Translations under genes and position numbers: made by a program | The notes under the pieces: generated by a model | What the model was told of the DNA's origin: nothing | Database searches by the model: none | Seen by the model: the letters and a program-made list of their open reading frames with translations, nothing else | Assembly (NCBI GenBank): GCA_002788675.1 | Contig: PFRS01000001.1 | Coordinates: 298,706 to 340,112 of the forward strand | Direction of reading: 5' to 3' | Source of the DNA: Candidatus Pacebacteria bacterium CG_4_9_14_0_2_um_filter_40_15 | Lineage (GTDB): Bacteria > Patescibacteriota > Microgenomatia > UBA1400 > PJMF01 | DNA: 41,407 bases | Part shown: positions 23,909 through 32,287 of the stretch, piece by piece | How positions within the stretch are numbered: position 1 is the first letter of the stretch | Layout of the letters: every line of letters starts with the position of its first letter

Positions 23909-25150
23909 ATGCCCAGATATAGAGATCACCATCTCCATTTGCCTTTTATTCGTTTAGACTCTTCAAAGCGGCCTACTCTAAAATTTCTCTATGGCGTTCG
24001 AGTTGCTCGTGACTTAGTTAATAAGTTGGCTCTTTTTTTTATGCCAATTTATTTATTCCAATTTGGTCAAACAAGTGGCGTGTATGCATTTACAGGACTT
24101 TCTCACTTTCATCAAGGAATTATTGCTTTAGGTACATATTATGTGTTATACGGGCTAATTGCTTTATCTACCGCAATTCCTCTTGCGCAGCTGATTCGCA
24201 AAGTTGGTCACCAAAAAGTAATGATTTTATCTTATTTACTGAGGTTAATTGGATTACTCCTACTTTATGCAAGTAACATACATCCACTCTTTATTTTTGC
24301 GGCTGTAGTCTTTGAAGCTCTGCAGTCAAATCTATTCTGGCCGAGTTACTATACGGTGCTTTCACAAAATACTTTCAAGAATCATATGGGAAAGGATTTG
24401 GGAATTTTGCAATTCTTACTGCAACTAGTTGCCGTTGTTAGTCCAGCAATAAGTGGATTAGTTGCAGCTACAATTGGTTTGGAATCAATTTTCTTAATAG
24501 CATTAGTCGGTACCATGATTGGTTTAATTTTCACATTATTTATGGAGATAGAAAGTATTAAAGATACTGTTTCATTAAAAGAGTTTATGAGTTGGCTTAC
24601 AGAAGTTAGGTTTAGAAAGTTGACCGTGTCAATAATGGGACGGTATGTTAACGATGCCTCACTCTACGTTTGGCCACTGTATGTTTTTATTTTTCTTGGC
24701 TCAGTGGACAAGGTTGGCTATTTGTACACGATTTCACTCTTTATAGCAATGATTTTTACCTATTTTATTAGTGTGTATATTGATCATACTAAAAGTAGAA
24801 AGCCTTTCTTTTTGAGTGGTGGAGTGTTGACTATCCTTTGGTTGGCAAGGACTCAGGTGCTTTCAATAGTGAGCATTGCATTGATTGATGTAGTAGATAG
24901 ATTAACATCTAACTTTCACTGGCTTTTTTACGATATGGTATTGATACGAAGAAGTAAAGGCAGTAATGCTCTTTCATATTTTGTGTATAGAGAAATGATT
25001 CTTAATGCGACCGCAATGTTATTCTGGACAGTTTTCATGGGATTTTTTGTTTTTGATTATGGTTGGAACTCACTCTTCTTATTTGCTGCTGTTGGGGTAG
25101 GTCTTTCACTATTAGTGAAGGACAAAGAAAAAATATATGTCGAAAAATAA
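23909..25150 (+). CDS. Major facilitator superfamily-like transporter, 12 helices
   Basis: The 413-aa protein has about twelve hydrophobic segments in two halves with a charged loop near residues 210-230 (FMEIESIKDTVSLKEF). Short basic loops between helices 2 and 3 (AQLIRKVGHQKVM) and between helices 8 and 9 (IDHTKSRKPF) are the usual MFS A-motif positions, though the motif is not canonical. Substrate unknown. It follows pth by 19 bp and overlaps the next small gene by 14 bp, so the two are probably co-translated. Confidence 0.7.
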   Translation: MPRYRDHHLHLPFIRLDSSKRPTLKFLYGVRVARDLVNKLALFFMPIYLFQFGQTSGVYAFTGLSHFHQGIIALGTYYVLYGLIALSTAIPLAQLIRKVGHQKVMILSYLLRLIGLLLLYASNIHPLFIFAAVVFEALQSNLFWPSYYTVLSQNTFKNHMGKDLGILQFLLQLVAVVSPAISGLVAATIGLESIFLIALVGTMIGLIFTLFMEIESIKDTVSLKEFMSWLTEVRFRKLTVSIMGRYVNDASLYVWPLYVFIFLGSVDKVGYLYTISLFIAMIFTYFISVYIDHTKSRKPFFLSGGVLTILWLARTQVLSIVSIALIDVVDRLTSNFHWLFYDMVLIRRSKGSNALSYFVYREMILNATAMLFWTVFMGFFVFDYGWNSLFLFAAVGVGLSLLVKDKEKIYVEK

Positions 25151-25427
25151 TAAAACAAGTTTTGCTGGCATTGGAGATCTTTTTGCTGCGTATGAAGTTA
25201 CAGAAAATAAATATATAAGCCAAGAATTTCAAGATTTTGGCTATCAACTAGCAGTCAAACTGAATGACTTAAAACATAAGTCACTCTATATGAAGATGGC
25301 AAAAGAGGTTGATCGAGCATTGCTTGAAAAGGCACTTAGTTTTGTATCTGATGCAGAGTCTGCGAAAAGTAAAGCCAGATTGTTTATGTGGAAAGTCAAA
25401 CAACTTAAACAAAATAAGAAGGTATAA
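25137..25427 (+). CDS. Small soluble protein of unknown function, 96 aa
   Basis: Not recognised. A Lys/Glu-rich, mostly helical, cytoplasmic-looking protein with no cysteines and a basic C-terminus (MWKVKQLKQNKKV). Its start overlaps the end of the transporter gene (ATG at 25137 against stop at 25150) and it stops 7 nt before the GH3 gene. The -10 box of the GH3 gene overlaps its final codons. Confidence 0.55.
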   Translation: MSKNNKTSFAGIGDLFAAYEVTENKYISQEFQDFGYQLAVKLNDLKHKSLYMKMAKEVDRALLEKALSFVSDAESAKSKARLFMWKVKQLKQNKKV

Positions 25428-25428
25428 T
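25423..25428 (+). promoter_or_regulatory. -10 box of the GH3 gene
   Basis: A perfect TATAAT, overlapping the stop codon of the upstream gene, ends 6 nt before the ATG at 25435. Predicts a leaderless transcript. Confidence 0.5.
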
Positions 25429-25434
25429 AACGCA

Positions 25435-26796
25435 ATGGAGTATGTAACTCAAACTGCACCAGTCGACAGAGAAGAAATACCTATGGAACAGTCCTTAAAG
25501 AAATCCCCATTTGCTACTTATTTTCTGATTGGGATACTTGCTGTTTTCGCAGTACTTTCTGGGTTTAATTTTTTCTTCAAACCTTTTAGCCAATATACTC
25601 CATTTTCTGAAACTGTTGTGACAGACGTGGCACAGGAACAATATGTTCCAGAAAAAATTGTCCCAATATCACAAACAGAACAGGTAGATGCAATCGTTTC
25701 AAAGTTGACTCCAGATCAAAAAATTGCCCAGTTAATTGCGCTGCCAATAGAGACTGAAGATTTCCTTGCCAGTATTTCTGCTCAGGCTCAAGCCCGTCAA
25801 GAGTTTGAGTCTAATCAAGATGCAGTTTCGAGTGCGTATGTGAGTTTTCTTGCCGGTGAACAACTGACCCAAGATGATATGGAACAATTTGTGCCACCAA
25901 CTGATTTATTCCTGAAAGAATGGGGATTTGTGACACTCTTTGGAGCAAACATCTCACGCACACAAGCAACTCAAGTTATTTCGTATGTTGATGAGAAATT
26001 AGCAACAGATACTCCAGTTTGGAGCATGGTCGATCACGAAGGTGGTACTGTTCAGCGTTTAAGTGGATCTAGTTTCACTGATCTACCCAGCTGGCAAGAA
26101 CAGTGCGATGGTGAACTCACCGATATGTTTGATCCCTGGAAAGCATCAGCTGCAGAATTAGCACAAGTTGGTATCGATGTGGTTCTTGCTCCGGTCATTG
26201 ATATTGCTACTAATCACCCGATACTTAAATCTCGAGTCTGTTCAAATGATCCAGAAAAAGTATTTACCTTTTCAAGTGCGCTTATTACTACCTATCAAGA
26301 AGCTGGAATTCTCCCTGTGTTAAAGCATTTTCCTGGTATTGGACGATCAAGAAAGGATCTCCACACAACATTTGATAAGGTGAGCGTTGATGAAGATTCA
26401 GTAAAACTCTATAAGTCATTACTTGAAGTCTATCCATACAGTGCCGTCATGACCAGTCATGTTGGCGTTGAAAATCAAGATGCAACAAAACCTTGTTCCC
26501 TTAGTAGTGATTGTGTGGGACAACTCAGCGAGGAGTTTCCCAATGTACTCCTTATTTCAGACGCTTTAGAAATGAAGTCAACTGGAGTTGATGACAAGTC
26601 AGTGTACTTAGAAGATGTAGCTTTGCAAGCAGCCAACGCAGGTAATGACGTCTTGTTATTTGGTTCAGGTGTATCACAGAGTGATCTCAAAATAGTGCAT
26701 GATCGTTTGCTGAGAGAATATAATAGCTCCTACGAGTTTCGAGAAATCGTAAATGCTCATGTGCGAAAAATTATTGAGTATAAAGTAGCTAAGTAA
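25435..26796 (+). CDS. Membrane-anchored GH3 glycosidase, beta-N-acetylhexosaminidase-like
   Basis: The 453-aa protein (ATG at 25435; the track's first 42 residues lie inside the preceding gene) has a short cytoplasmic N-terminus, one hydrophobic helix at about residues 25-47 and an extracellular GH3 domain. Motifs: LTPDQKIAQLIALP, MVDHEGGTVQRLSG, GIDVVLAPVIDI, KHFPGIGRSRKDLHT (about residue 297; the NagZ KHFPGHG-D-H region with the acid/base His loop) and LISDALEMKS with the nucleophile Asp. NagZ enzymes remove GlcNAc from muropeptides. The anchored form suggests wall turnover outside the cell. In KHFPGHG the second His is Ile here, while the later D-x-H is kept. Confidence 0.8.
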   Translation: MEYVTQTAPVDREEIPMEQSLKKSPFATYFLIGILAVFAVLSGFNFFFKPFSQYTPFSETVVTDVAQEQYVPEKIVPISQTEQVDAIVSKLTPDQKIAQLIALPIETEDFLASISAQAQARQEFESNQDAVSSAYVSFLAGEQLTQDDMEQFVPPTDLFLKEWGFVTLFGANISRTQATQVISYVDEKLATDTPVWSMVDHEGGTVQRLSGSSFTDLPSWQEQCDGELTDMFDPWKASAAELAQVGIDVVLAPVIDIATNHPILKSRVCSNDPEKVFTFSSALITTYQEAGILPVLKHFPGIGRSRKDLHTTFDKVSVDEDSVKLYKSLLEVYPYSAVMTSHVGVENQDATKPCSLSSDCVGQLSEEFPNVLLISDALEMKSTGVDDKSVYLEDVALQAANAGNDVLLFGSGVSQSDLKIVHDRLLREYNSSYEFREIVNAHVRKIIEYKVAK

Positions 26797-26798
26797 GT

Positions 26799-27275
26799 AT
26801 GAAAAAAATAATGACCTATGGTCTGCAAGTACTTTTCACGGTGCTTTTTGGAGCTGCTTTTTATGTTACTGGTGGAGCTCAGTCAGTTTTACAGTCGCTA
26901 CTTTTTATTGGTGGTGGAGTATTAGCAACGGCGTTGCTGTATTTTGATGAAGCATTTTTTTCAAAAAAATATGCTGAGCAAGGTGTTGAAAATCAAGTAA
27001 TTATGACAAGGTCACTGCTCTTTGTGGCTGCGTTGATTCCTCTTGGTATTTTTGTGACTACTTCATCTGGTAGCTCATTGGGAATGGGGTTGGTCATACT
27101 TCTACTCACTGGAATTATCATCGAGATGATTCAAGTCCGCTCAGCAATAGATGTGTTTAATTTACGATTTGTATCACAGCTAAAGGAACCGTGGGGGCAG
27201 TCTTCGCTCTATAAGTATCTAGGTTTGTTAGTTTTTTTCTGGTTGTTTCTTTTGTTCAAAGTGTTTATTGTTTAA
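26799..27275 (+). CDS. Polytopic membrane protein of unknown function, 158 aa
   Basis: Five likely transmembrane helices spread through the protein, with a short charged stretch EAFFSKKYAEQGVENQ after the second. No motif recognised. It begins 2 bp after the GH3 stop and is followed 14 bp later by lgt, so the three form one likely envelope operon. Confidence 0.6.
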   Translation: MKKIMTYGLQVLFTVLFGAAFYVTGGAQSVLQSLLFIGGGVLATALLYFDEAFFSKKYAEQGVENQVIMTRSLLFVAALIPLGIFVTTSSGSSLGMGLVILLLTGIIIEMIQVRSAIDVFNLRFVSQLKEPWGQSSLYKYLGLLVFFWLFLLFKVFIV

Positions 27276-27289
27276 TATAAGATGATTAT

Positions 27290-28078
27290 ATGGTATCTCA
27301 GGTTTCTCTATTAGGGGTAACTCTTCATGCATACGGATTAATACTTGGTATTGCTCTATTGGTTGGGTTGCAGCTTTTTGAGCGTTTGCTCAATACCGTT
27401 TCTAAGAAACACACTGAGAATGAGCTCTATCTTTTCCTCTCGGTAGTTATTGTTGCCTCGATAGTTGGCGCCCGTCTTTGGCATGTTGCAACAGATTATT
27501 GGTTGTATGCTGATAACCTTTGGGAAACGCTCTCCATTTGGAATGGAGGGTTGAGTATTTTTGGAGGTCTTCTTGGAGGAGCTATTGCTAGCATGTTTGT
27601 TCGAAGACTGTGGCTTAAGAATGTGGGTGTATTGGTGTTACTTGATTGTGCCGCTCTGAGTATCTCATTTGGACAAAGTATTGGTAGATGGGCAAATTAT
27701 GTTAATCAAGAGTTGTACGGGTTACCCACGCAGTTACCATGGGGAATAACAATTGATGCAGCTCACCGTCTACCTGGATTTGAAGGTTCAACCACATTTC
27801 ATCCACTTTTTTTGTATGAATCACTCGCTTTGTTGTTATTTGGTGCTTGGCTGTGGGGTCGACAAAAGACTCATGCCATTGGTTCTGGATACTTTTTAAG
27901 AGGCTATGTCTTTTTTTATGCTCTTTTAAGATTACTTTTGGATTTTCTAAGAATTGGTGTGCCTCGAGGTTTTCTGATGCTGAGTGCAAACCAAGCTGTG
28001 TTGGTATGTGTCATACTGCTTATGGTCATTCTTCAAAATGTTGAGCGAACAAAGGTCCCAATACATGAAACAAAGTAA
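27290..28078 (+). CDS. lgt: Prolipoprotein diacylglyceryl transferase
   Basis: Attaches diacylglycerol to the lipobox Cys of prolipoproteins in the membrane. The 262-aa polytopic protein has LHAYGLILGIALLVG, ARLWHVATDYW, the glycine-rich IWNGGLSIFGGLLGGAI, the Lgt signature SIGRWANYVNQELYG (usual G-R-x-G-N-F-x-N-x-E; here GRWANYVNQE), and HPLFLYESL near the C-terminus. Its presence shows that the organism makes lipoproteins. It overlaps the DUF192 gene by 14 bp. TAAGAT ending 6 nt before the ATG is another possible leaderless-type -10. Confidence 0.92.
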   Translation: MVSQVSLLGVTLHAYGLILGIALLVGLQLFERLLNTVSKKHTENELYLFLSVVIVASIVGARLWHVATDYWLYADNLWETLSIWNGGLSIFGGLLGGAIASMFVRRLWLKNVGVLVLLDCAALSISFGQSIGRWANYVNQELYGLPTQLPWGITIDAAHRLPGFEGSTTFHPLFLYESLALLLFGAWLWGRQKTHAIGSGYFLRGYVFFYALLRLLLDFLRIGVPRGFLMLSANQAVLVCVILLMVILQNVERTKVPIHETK

Positions 28079-28595
28079 TTATGCTCTTCAGCAAAAATTT
28101 GGATCGATCCTAGTAGTTGTAGGAGTGCTGGTAGTTATAGTAGTAGGGACGACGAGAGTAAAACATATGTCATTTTTAAATCAAGAAGGATCTATGGCAA
28201 CCCAAGATTCGTTAGTTCCAAAATTTCAAGATAGAGAACGAAGAACCATTACTGTAGGTGCACACACATTAGAAGTCGAAGTTGTGACGACAGCTGAAAG
28301 TACTGCCCAAGGACTCAGTGGTCGAGAAGCCATTGGAGCTGATGGGATGCTTTTTATTTTCCCTGGGAAGAGTGTTCGCAATTTTTGGATGCCACAGATG
28401 CAGTTTGATTTAGATCTGGTTTGGGTTGATGACACAGTAGTTACTGGAGTAACTAAGAATGTTCCTAAACCAGCGGCAGGACAAACTGCATTGCCAACAT
28501 ATGCCTCAAATAGGCCCGTAAACATTGTTTTAGAGTTACCAGCTGGAATGGCTGATGATCTATCAATTGAGCCTGGAACAGTGCTCATTTACTAA
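28065..28595 (+). CDS. DUF192 family protein, membrane-anchored
   Basis: The 176-aa protein starts at an ATG inside the lgt tail (the longer track version is not needed). An N-terminal helix (about residues 13-29) anchors it outside the membrane. The DUF192 domain follows: VEVVTTAESTAQGLSGREAIG, GMLFIFPGKSVRNFWMPQMQFDLDLVWVD, and VNIVLELPAG at the end. The F-W-M-x-x-M core is the family hallmark. The biochemical function is not established. Confidence 0.85.
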   Translation: MKQSNYALQQKFGSILVVVGVLVVIVVGTTRVKHMSFLNQEGSMATQDSLVPKFQDRERRTITVGAHTLEVEVVTTAESTAQGLSGREAIGADGMLFIFPGKSVRNFWMPQMQFDLDLVWVDDTVVTGVTKNVPKPAAGQTALPTYASNRPVNIVLELPAGMADDLSIEPGTVLIY

Positions 28596-28610
28596 TGTTT
28601 TTGATTCCCT

Positions 28611-28616
28611 GATAAT
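28611..28616 (+). promoter_or_regulatory. -10 box of the Pro/Gln-rich protein and ATPase operon
   Basis: GATAAT ends 6 nt before the ATG at 28623, in the 27-bp gap after the DUF192 gene. No good -35 seen. Confidence 0.4.
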
Positions 28617-28622
28617 GGTATT

Positions 28623-29396
28623 ATGAATGTAATGATAGACCCTACTAATGTCAGGGGTGCTCTTACTGGTGGATCATCTCCACTTGCCCAGGGCCCTCAA
28701 GATCAAATGGTTGCGCAGGCAACCACAAATCAACAACTAGCTCCAGCAGCTCCAGTGAGTACTGCTGATGCTTTGTCATCTCTTGAAGCACTTGTTGCCG
28801 AAAGTGCACAGATAACTCCACCTGTCTCACCACAACCAGATCCTTTTGAAGATCAACTACCAGCAATACAACAACCACAAGCTTCGCAAGAGCCTCAACT
28901 TGGATTGGCTCCGGTAGTGACCGAGCAACCAGTTACAATTCCTCAAGATCCTTCTGCACAAGCTGTGCTGACAACCATGCAGAATGCACAAGACCCACTT
29001 AATCCACCAAATCCTGCACCAGCTTCAGCAAAAGAGTCGTTTGAAAGACCTGCGGCTCCTGACGCTACATCAATTGATGCCGGAGGCACTGTTCAGGCAG
29101 TTGAAGTTGAGAAGAATCCAGAATTACCTGTTGAAGTCGAAGGATTTTTGCAAAGAGTTGAAGATTTTTCAGCTCAACCACCACAGGAAGTTGTTATTGC
29201 TGATGGTTCTAATGAACAAGCAACAACTAATTATCCATCTCGACCTGTTATTGTGCTTCCCATTACAGAAGATGAAGAGCAAAAAGGAAAAAAGAAAAAT
29301 CCACGCAACAGTATTCGTTGGCTAGTTGAGTGGAGTCATAAAGTGATTAAAATGTTTGCTGGCAAAGTGATTTACCGGCATGTAGAGGAAGAATAG
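28623..29396 (+). CDS. Pro/Gln/Ala-rich low-complexity protein, 257 aa
   Basis: Most of the protein (residues 1-205) is disordered sequence rich in Pro, Gln, Ala and acidic residues, with no hydrophobic segment and no signal peptide. The last 45 residues change character: basic KGKKKNPRNSIRW, then an amphipathic stretch LVEWSHKVIKMFAGKVIYRHVEEE. It lies 9 bp upstream of the TraG/VirD4-like ATPase and is surely co-transcribed. A flexible cytoplasmic adaptor or substrate-presenting protein for that ATPase is a reasonable guess, nothing more. Confidence 0.6.
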   Translation: MNVMIDPTNVRGALTGGSSPLAQGPQDQMVAQATTNQQLAPAAPVSTADALSSLEALVAESAQITPPVSPQPDPFEDQLPAIQQPQASQEPQLGLAPVVTEQPVTIPQDPSAQAVLTTMQNAQDPLNPPNPAPASAKESFERPAAPDATSIDAGGTVQAVEVEKNPELPVEVEGFLQRVEDFSAQPPQEVVIADGSNEQATTNYPSRPVIVLPITEDEEQKGKKKNPRNSIRWLVEWSHKVIKMFAGKVIYRHVEEE

Positions 29397-29405
29397 GAAA
29401 GAACC

Positions 29406-31736
29406 ATGGATCCAAATGTAGTTTTACAACAAATGGTTGCAGTTGTTGGCGCTTTGTTCGCTATGATTTTACTTTGGGCTTTCATGGGAGCATTTGCGTA
29501 TATGGCTTTGCAGTGGTTTAAACACCGCAAGCGAGAGCAGTATGCTCTGAGTTTTGTTACTCTGATGATTAAGGTTCCAAAAGATAACGAAACAAAGATT
29601 GATGCAGCCGAACAAATGTTTTCTTCATTTTATTCACTGAAGAATCGGGGTGTGGCTGGCTTTATGAAACCAGACGATATAATTTCATTTGAAATTGTTG
29701 CGTTAAAGGAGGAAATCGTTTTTTATGTAAGCTGTTCTCGAGCAACTCGTGATTATGTCGAAAAACAAATTCACGGTGCATATCCAAATGCTCACATTAA
29801 TGAAGTCGATGAAGTAAACATTTTTAGTAAAAAAGGCAAGGTTGCTTTTGCAGCACTAACGCTTGAACAGTCTGACTTCAAACCTCTTAAACCTTACAAA
29901 GACCTACCTACTGACGGGTTATCATTAATCACATCGGCATTGGCAAAAATGGGTCCTGGTGAAGGAGCCGTTGTCCAATTACTCATTCAACCACTTTCAC
30001 GCAAATGGCAAGATAATGGTAGATCGTATGTTCAAAAGCAGAAAAAGCGCGAGGCTGACCCAGATAAAGCCAGTTATAACCATGATCCAAAAGAGATGGA
30101 AGCAATTACTACTAAGTGTGAAAAAGTCGGATTCAGAGTCGCACTGCGTATAGTTGTATCTTCACCAGAAGAACATACGGCAGAATCGCACATCAATAAT
30201 ATAACGGGAGCTTTTTCACAGTTTAGCAGTGCCTACAATAACATTAAAAAAGGTCGAGTGTTCATGAAGCACCTCTTCATGATTGATTTTATTTATCGTT
30301 ACATGCCGTTGTTTAACCGCAATGCAATGATTCTTAATACCGAAGAGTTAGCAACAATTTTCCACCTTCCAAATAAAATGATTGAAACGCATTTTATTAA
30401 GTGGCTGAACGCAAAACATGCTCCTGCTCCAAATAATATTCCTTCAAAAGGTCTCTTTTTAGGAAAATCAGAGTACCGTGGTGAGACAAGAAATGTGTTT
30501 ATTGGTGATGACGACCGTCGCCGCCATATGTACATCATTGGAAAAACGGGTACTGGTAAGTCAGAATTCCTCAAGGAAATGATCTTGCAAGATATCGATA
30601 ACGGGAATGGTGTCTGTGCTGTTGACCCTCATGGTGAGTTTATCGAAGATATTTTGCAACTCATGCCGCCAGAACGGGCTGACGACGTGATTTACTTTAA
30701 TCCATCTGATTTAACCCGTCCAATGGGCCTCAACATGATGGAAGCAGATAGCGAAGAGCAACGTCATTTTGTGGTGGGTTCAATTATTGGTTTGATGTAC
30801 AAGCTCTATGATCCACATAGAACAGGTATTATTGGTCCACGTTTTGAACATGCTATTCGTAACGCTATGCTTACTATTATGTATAAAAAGGGCACCACAT
30901 TTATTGAGTTGGTGCGTATTCTTACTGATCAAAAATATATTGATGAAATGCTCCCTCTTGTAAAAGACCCAGTGGTGCGTCGCTATTGGACTGACCAGAT
31001 GGCTCAGACTTCAGATTTTCACAAATCAGAAGTGTTGGACTACATTGTGTCAAAGTTTGGTCGGTTTGTTACTAACAAAACCATGCGTAACATTATTGGT
31101 CAGCCTGAAAGTTCATTTAATTTCCGTAAAGCTATGGACGAGCAGAAGATTATTCTCTGTAACCTTTCTAAAGGTGTGCTGGGAGAAGAAGATGCTAAAT
31201 TTTTGGGATTAATTTTAGTGCCAAAAGTGCTAACTGCTGCTATGTCTCGTCAGGATATTCCAATGCATGATCGTAAAGATTTCTTCTTGTACGTTGACGA
31301 GTTCCAGAACTACGCTACCGAAGACTTTGCCGTTATTCTTTCTGAAGCACGTAAGTATCGTCTTAACCTAGTTGTTGCTAACCAGTTTGTGAGCCAGATT
31401 GACGAAGAAGTCAAGAACGCTGTCTTTGGTAACGTAGGTACCATGGTAGCTTTCCGTGTGGGTGTCCCAGACGCTAACTTCTTGCAGCATGAATTTGCGC
31501 CAACATTTAATGAAGGCGACTTAACAAATATTGAAAAATATCATGTCTACATCAAAACCATTGTGAAGAATGAACCAGTGCCACCATTTAGTATGTCGCT
31601 GATGAAGGATATGACGTCTATCGAGGCTCGCATGAATCCAAAACAGGCTGAGATGATCAAACAATTATCTCGTCTTAAGTATGGAAAAGATGTGGATGTG
31701 GTGCAGGCTGAAATAACTAGTCGATCAAATCTCTAA
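29406..31736 (+). CDS. TraG/VirD4-like membrane ATPase (HerA/FtsK-type)
   Basis: The 776-aa protein has an N-terminal membrane helix (about 8-33), a long cytoplasmic region of CPR type (40-340) and a C-terminal motor domain. Walker A is GKTGTGKSE (from about residue 379), followed by AVDPHGEFIEDIL. Walker B is FFLYVDEFQNYATED (about 626), with sensor-like VANQFVSQI and a C-terminal VGTMVAFRVG segment. This is the layout of type IV secretion coupling proteins and related DNA or protein pumps. With the pilin-like proteins elsewhere in the window it suggests a pilus or secretion apparatus. The Shine-Dalgarno AGGAAAG precedes the ATG. Confidence 0.85.
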   Translation: MDPNVVLQQMVAVVGALFAMILLWAFMGAFAYMALQWFKHRKREQYALSFVTLMIKVPKDNETKIDAAEQMFSSFYSLKNRGVAGFMKPDDIISFEIVALKEEIVFYVSCSRATRDYVEKQIHGAYPNAHINEVDEVNIFSKKGKVAFAALTLEQSDFKPLKPYKDLPTDGLSLITSALAKMGPGEGAVVQLLIQPLSRKWQDNGRSYVQKQKKREADPDKASYNHDPKEMEAITTKCEKVGFRVALRIVVSSPEEHTAESHINNITGAFSQFSSAYNNIKKGRVFMKHLFMIDFIYRYMPLFNRNAMILNTEELATIFHLPNKMIETHFIKWLNAKHAPAPNNIPSKGLFLGKSEYRGETRNVFIGDDDRRRHMYIIGKTGTGKSEFLKEMILQDIDNGNGVCAVDPHGEFIEDILQLMPPERADDVIYFNPSDLTRPMGLNMMEADSEEQRHFVVGSIIGLMYKLYDPHRTGIIGPRFEHAIRNAMLTIMYKKGTTFIELVRILTDQKYIDEMLPLVKDPVVRRYWTDQMAQTSDFHKSEVLDYIVSKFGRFVTNKTMRNIIGQPESSFNFRKAMDEQKIILCNLSKGVLGEEDAKFLGLILVPKVLTAAMSRQDIPMHDRKDFFLYVDEFQNYATEDFAVILSEARKYRLNLVVANQFVSQIDEEVKNAVFGNVGTMVAFRVGVPDANFLQHEFAPTFNEGDLTNIEKYHVYIKTIVKNEPVPPFSMSLMKDMTSIEARMNPKQAEMIKQLSRLKYGKDVDVVQAEITSRSNL

Positions 31737-31851
31737 ATGACGCTTGAGACGTTCGCCAATAGCTCACTTCCTTTCGGAACTTTACGAATCTTTTACTCTA
31801 TTTTAGTTTGTGGTGACGTTCCTCAAGAGACTCAATCGTCGTTTAGAGATT
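31728..31851. terminator. Long imperfect inverted repeat at a convergent gene boundary
   Basis: A 23-nt arm at 31728-31750, which includes the stop codon of the ATPase gene, pairs with 31829-31851 with one G-T wobble and two mismatches. The arms enclose 78 nt. The gap to the convergent gene (stop at 31863) holds nothing else. No T-run follows either arm closely. It may be an RNA-stabilising or transcript-insulating structure rather than a classical terminator. Confidence 0.45.
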
Positions 31852-31862
31852 AGATCTAGAGG

Positions 31863-32255
31863 TTATTCTGAAGGTGAAGTGGTATCGTGGTTGTTTTCGT
31901 ACTCCTCAACAATTCCTTTGCAGTAGATGTACTGTCCGTATTCGACAGCACGTTCATGTAGTGGCTGCTTTTCTGGATCTGCTTCGCTGACGGAATCACC
32001 AAGAACAACACCAACGTGTTCGGTTAGCTCTTTCCCTTTTTCTGCAAGCGTAGCAACTTCAGGAATTTCCGTATCAGGAATGTGCACGGATTTTGTGTAG
32101 GGTGTAATTGCTTCAACAACAGGGGTGAGAGTATCAGTATAGGGAGTAAGTTTTTGTGCAAGCGATGAAGTCGAGTTTTGAGCATAAAAGTAGGCGATAC
32201 CAGAGATAATTATTGCCACAACAAGCACTAGAACTAGCTTCTTAAATATCTTCAT
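31863..32255 (-). CDS. Small membrane-anchored or secreted protein, 130 aa
   Basis: One N-terminal hydrophobic helix (residues 6-24, KLVLVLVVAIIISGIAYFYA) is followed by about 100 residues of polar, Thr/Pro/Glu-rich sequence with a semi-regular TPYTDTLTPVVEAITPYTKS pattern. The C-terminus EYGQYIYCKGIVEEYENNHD contains the only Cys. Not recognised. TATACT ends 6 nt before the ATG, a leaderless-type promoter. The gene follows the ABC permease gene by 32 bp but appears to have its own promoter. Confidence 0.55.
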   Translation of the reverse strand: MKIFKKLVLVLVVAIIISGIAYFYAQNSTSSLAQKLTPYTDTLTPVVEAITPYTKSVHIPDTEIPEVATLAEKGKELTEHVGVVLGDSVSEADPEKQPLHERAVEYGQYIYCKGIVEEYENNHDTTSPSE

Positions 32256-32261
32256 AGATAG

Positions 32262-32267
32262 AGTATA
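32262..32267 (-). promoter_or_regulatory. -10 box of the 31863-32255 gene
   Basis: TATACT on the minus strand ends 6 nt before the ATG at 32255, inside the 32-bp gap to the ABC permease gene. Confidence 0.5.
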
Positions 32268-32287
32268 GCATTAGAAGTGAGGGAGTG

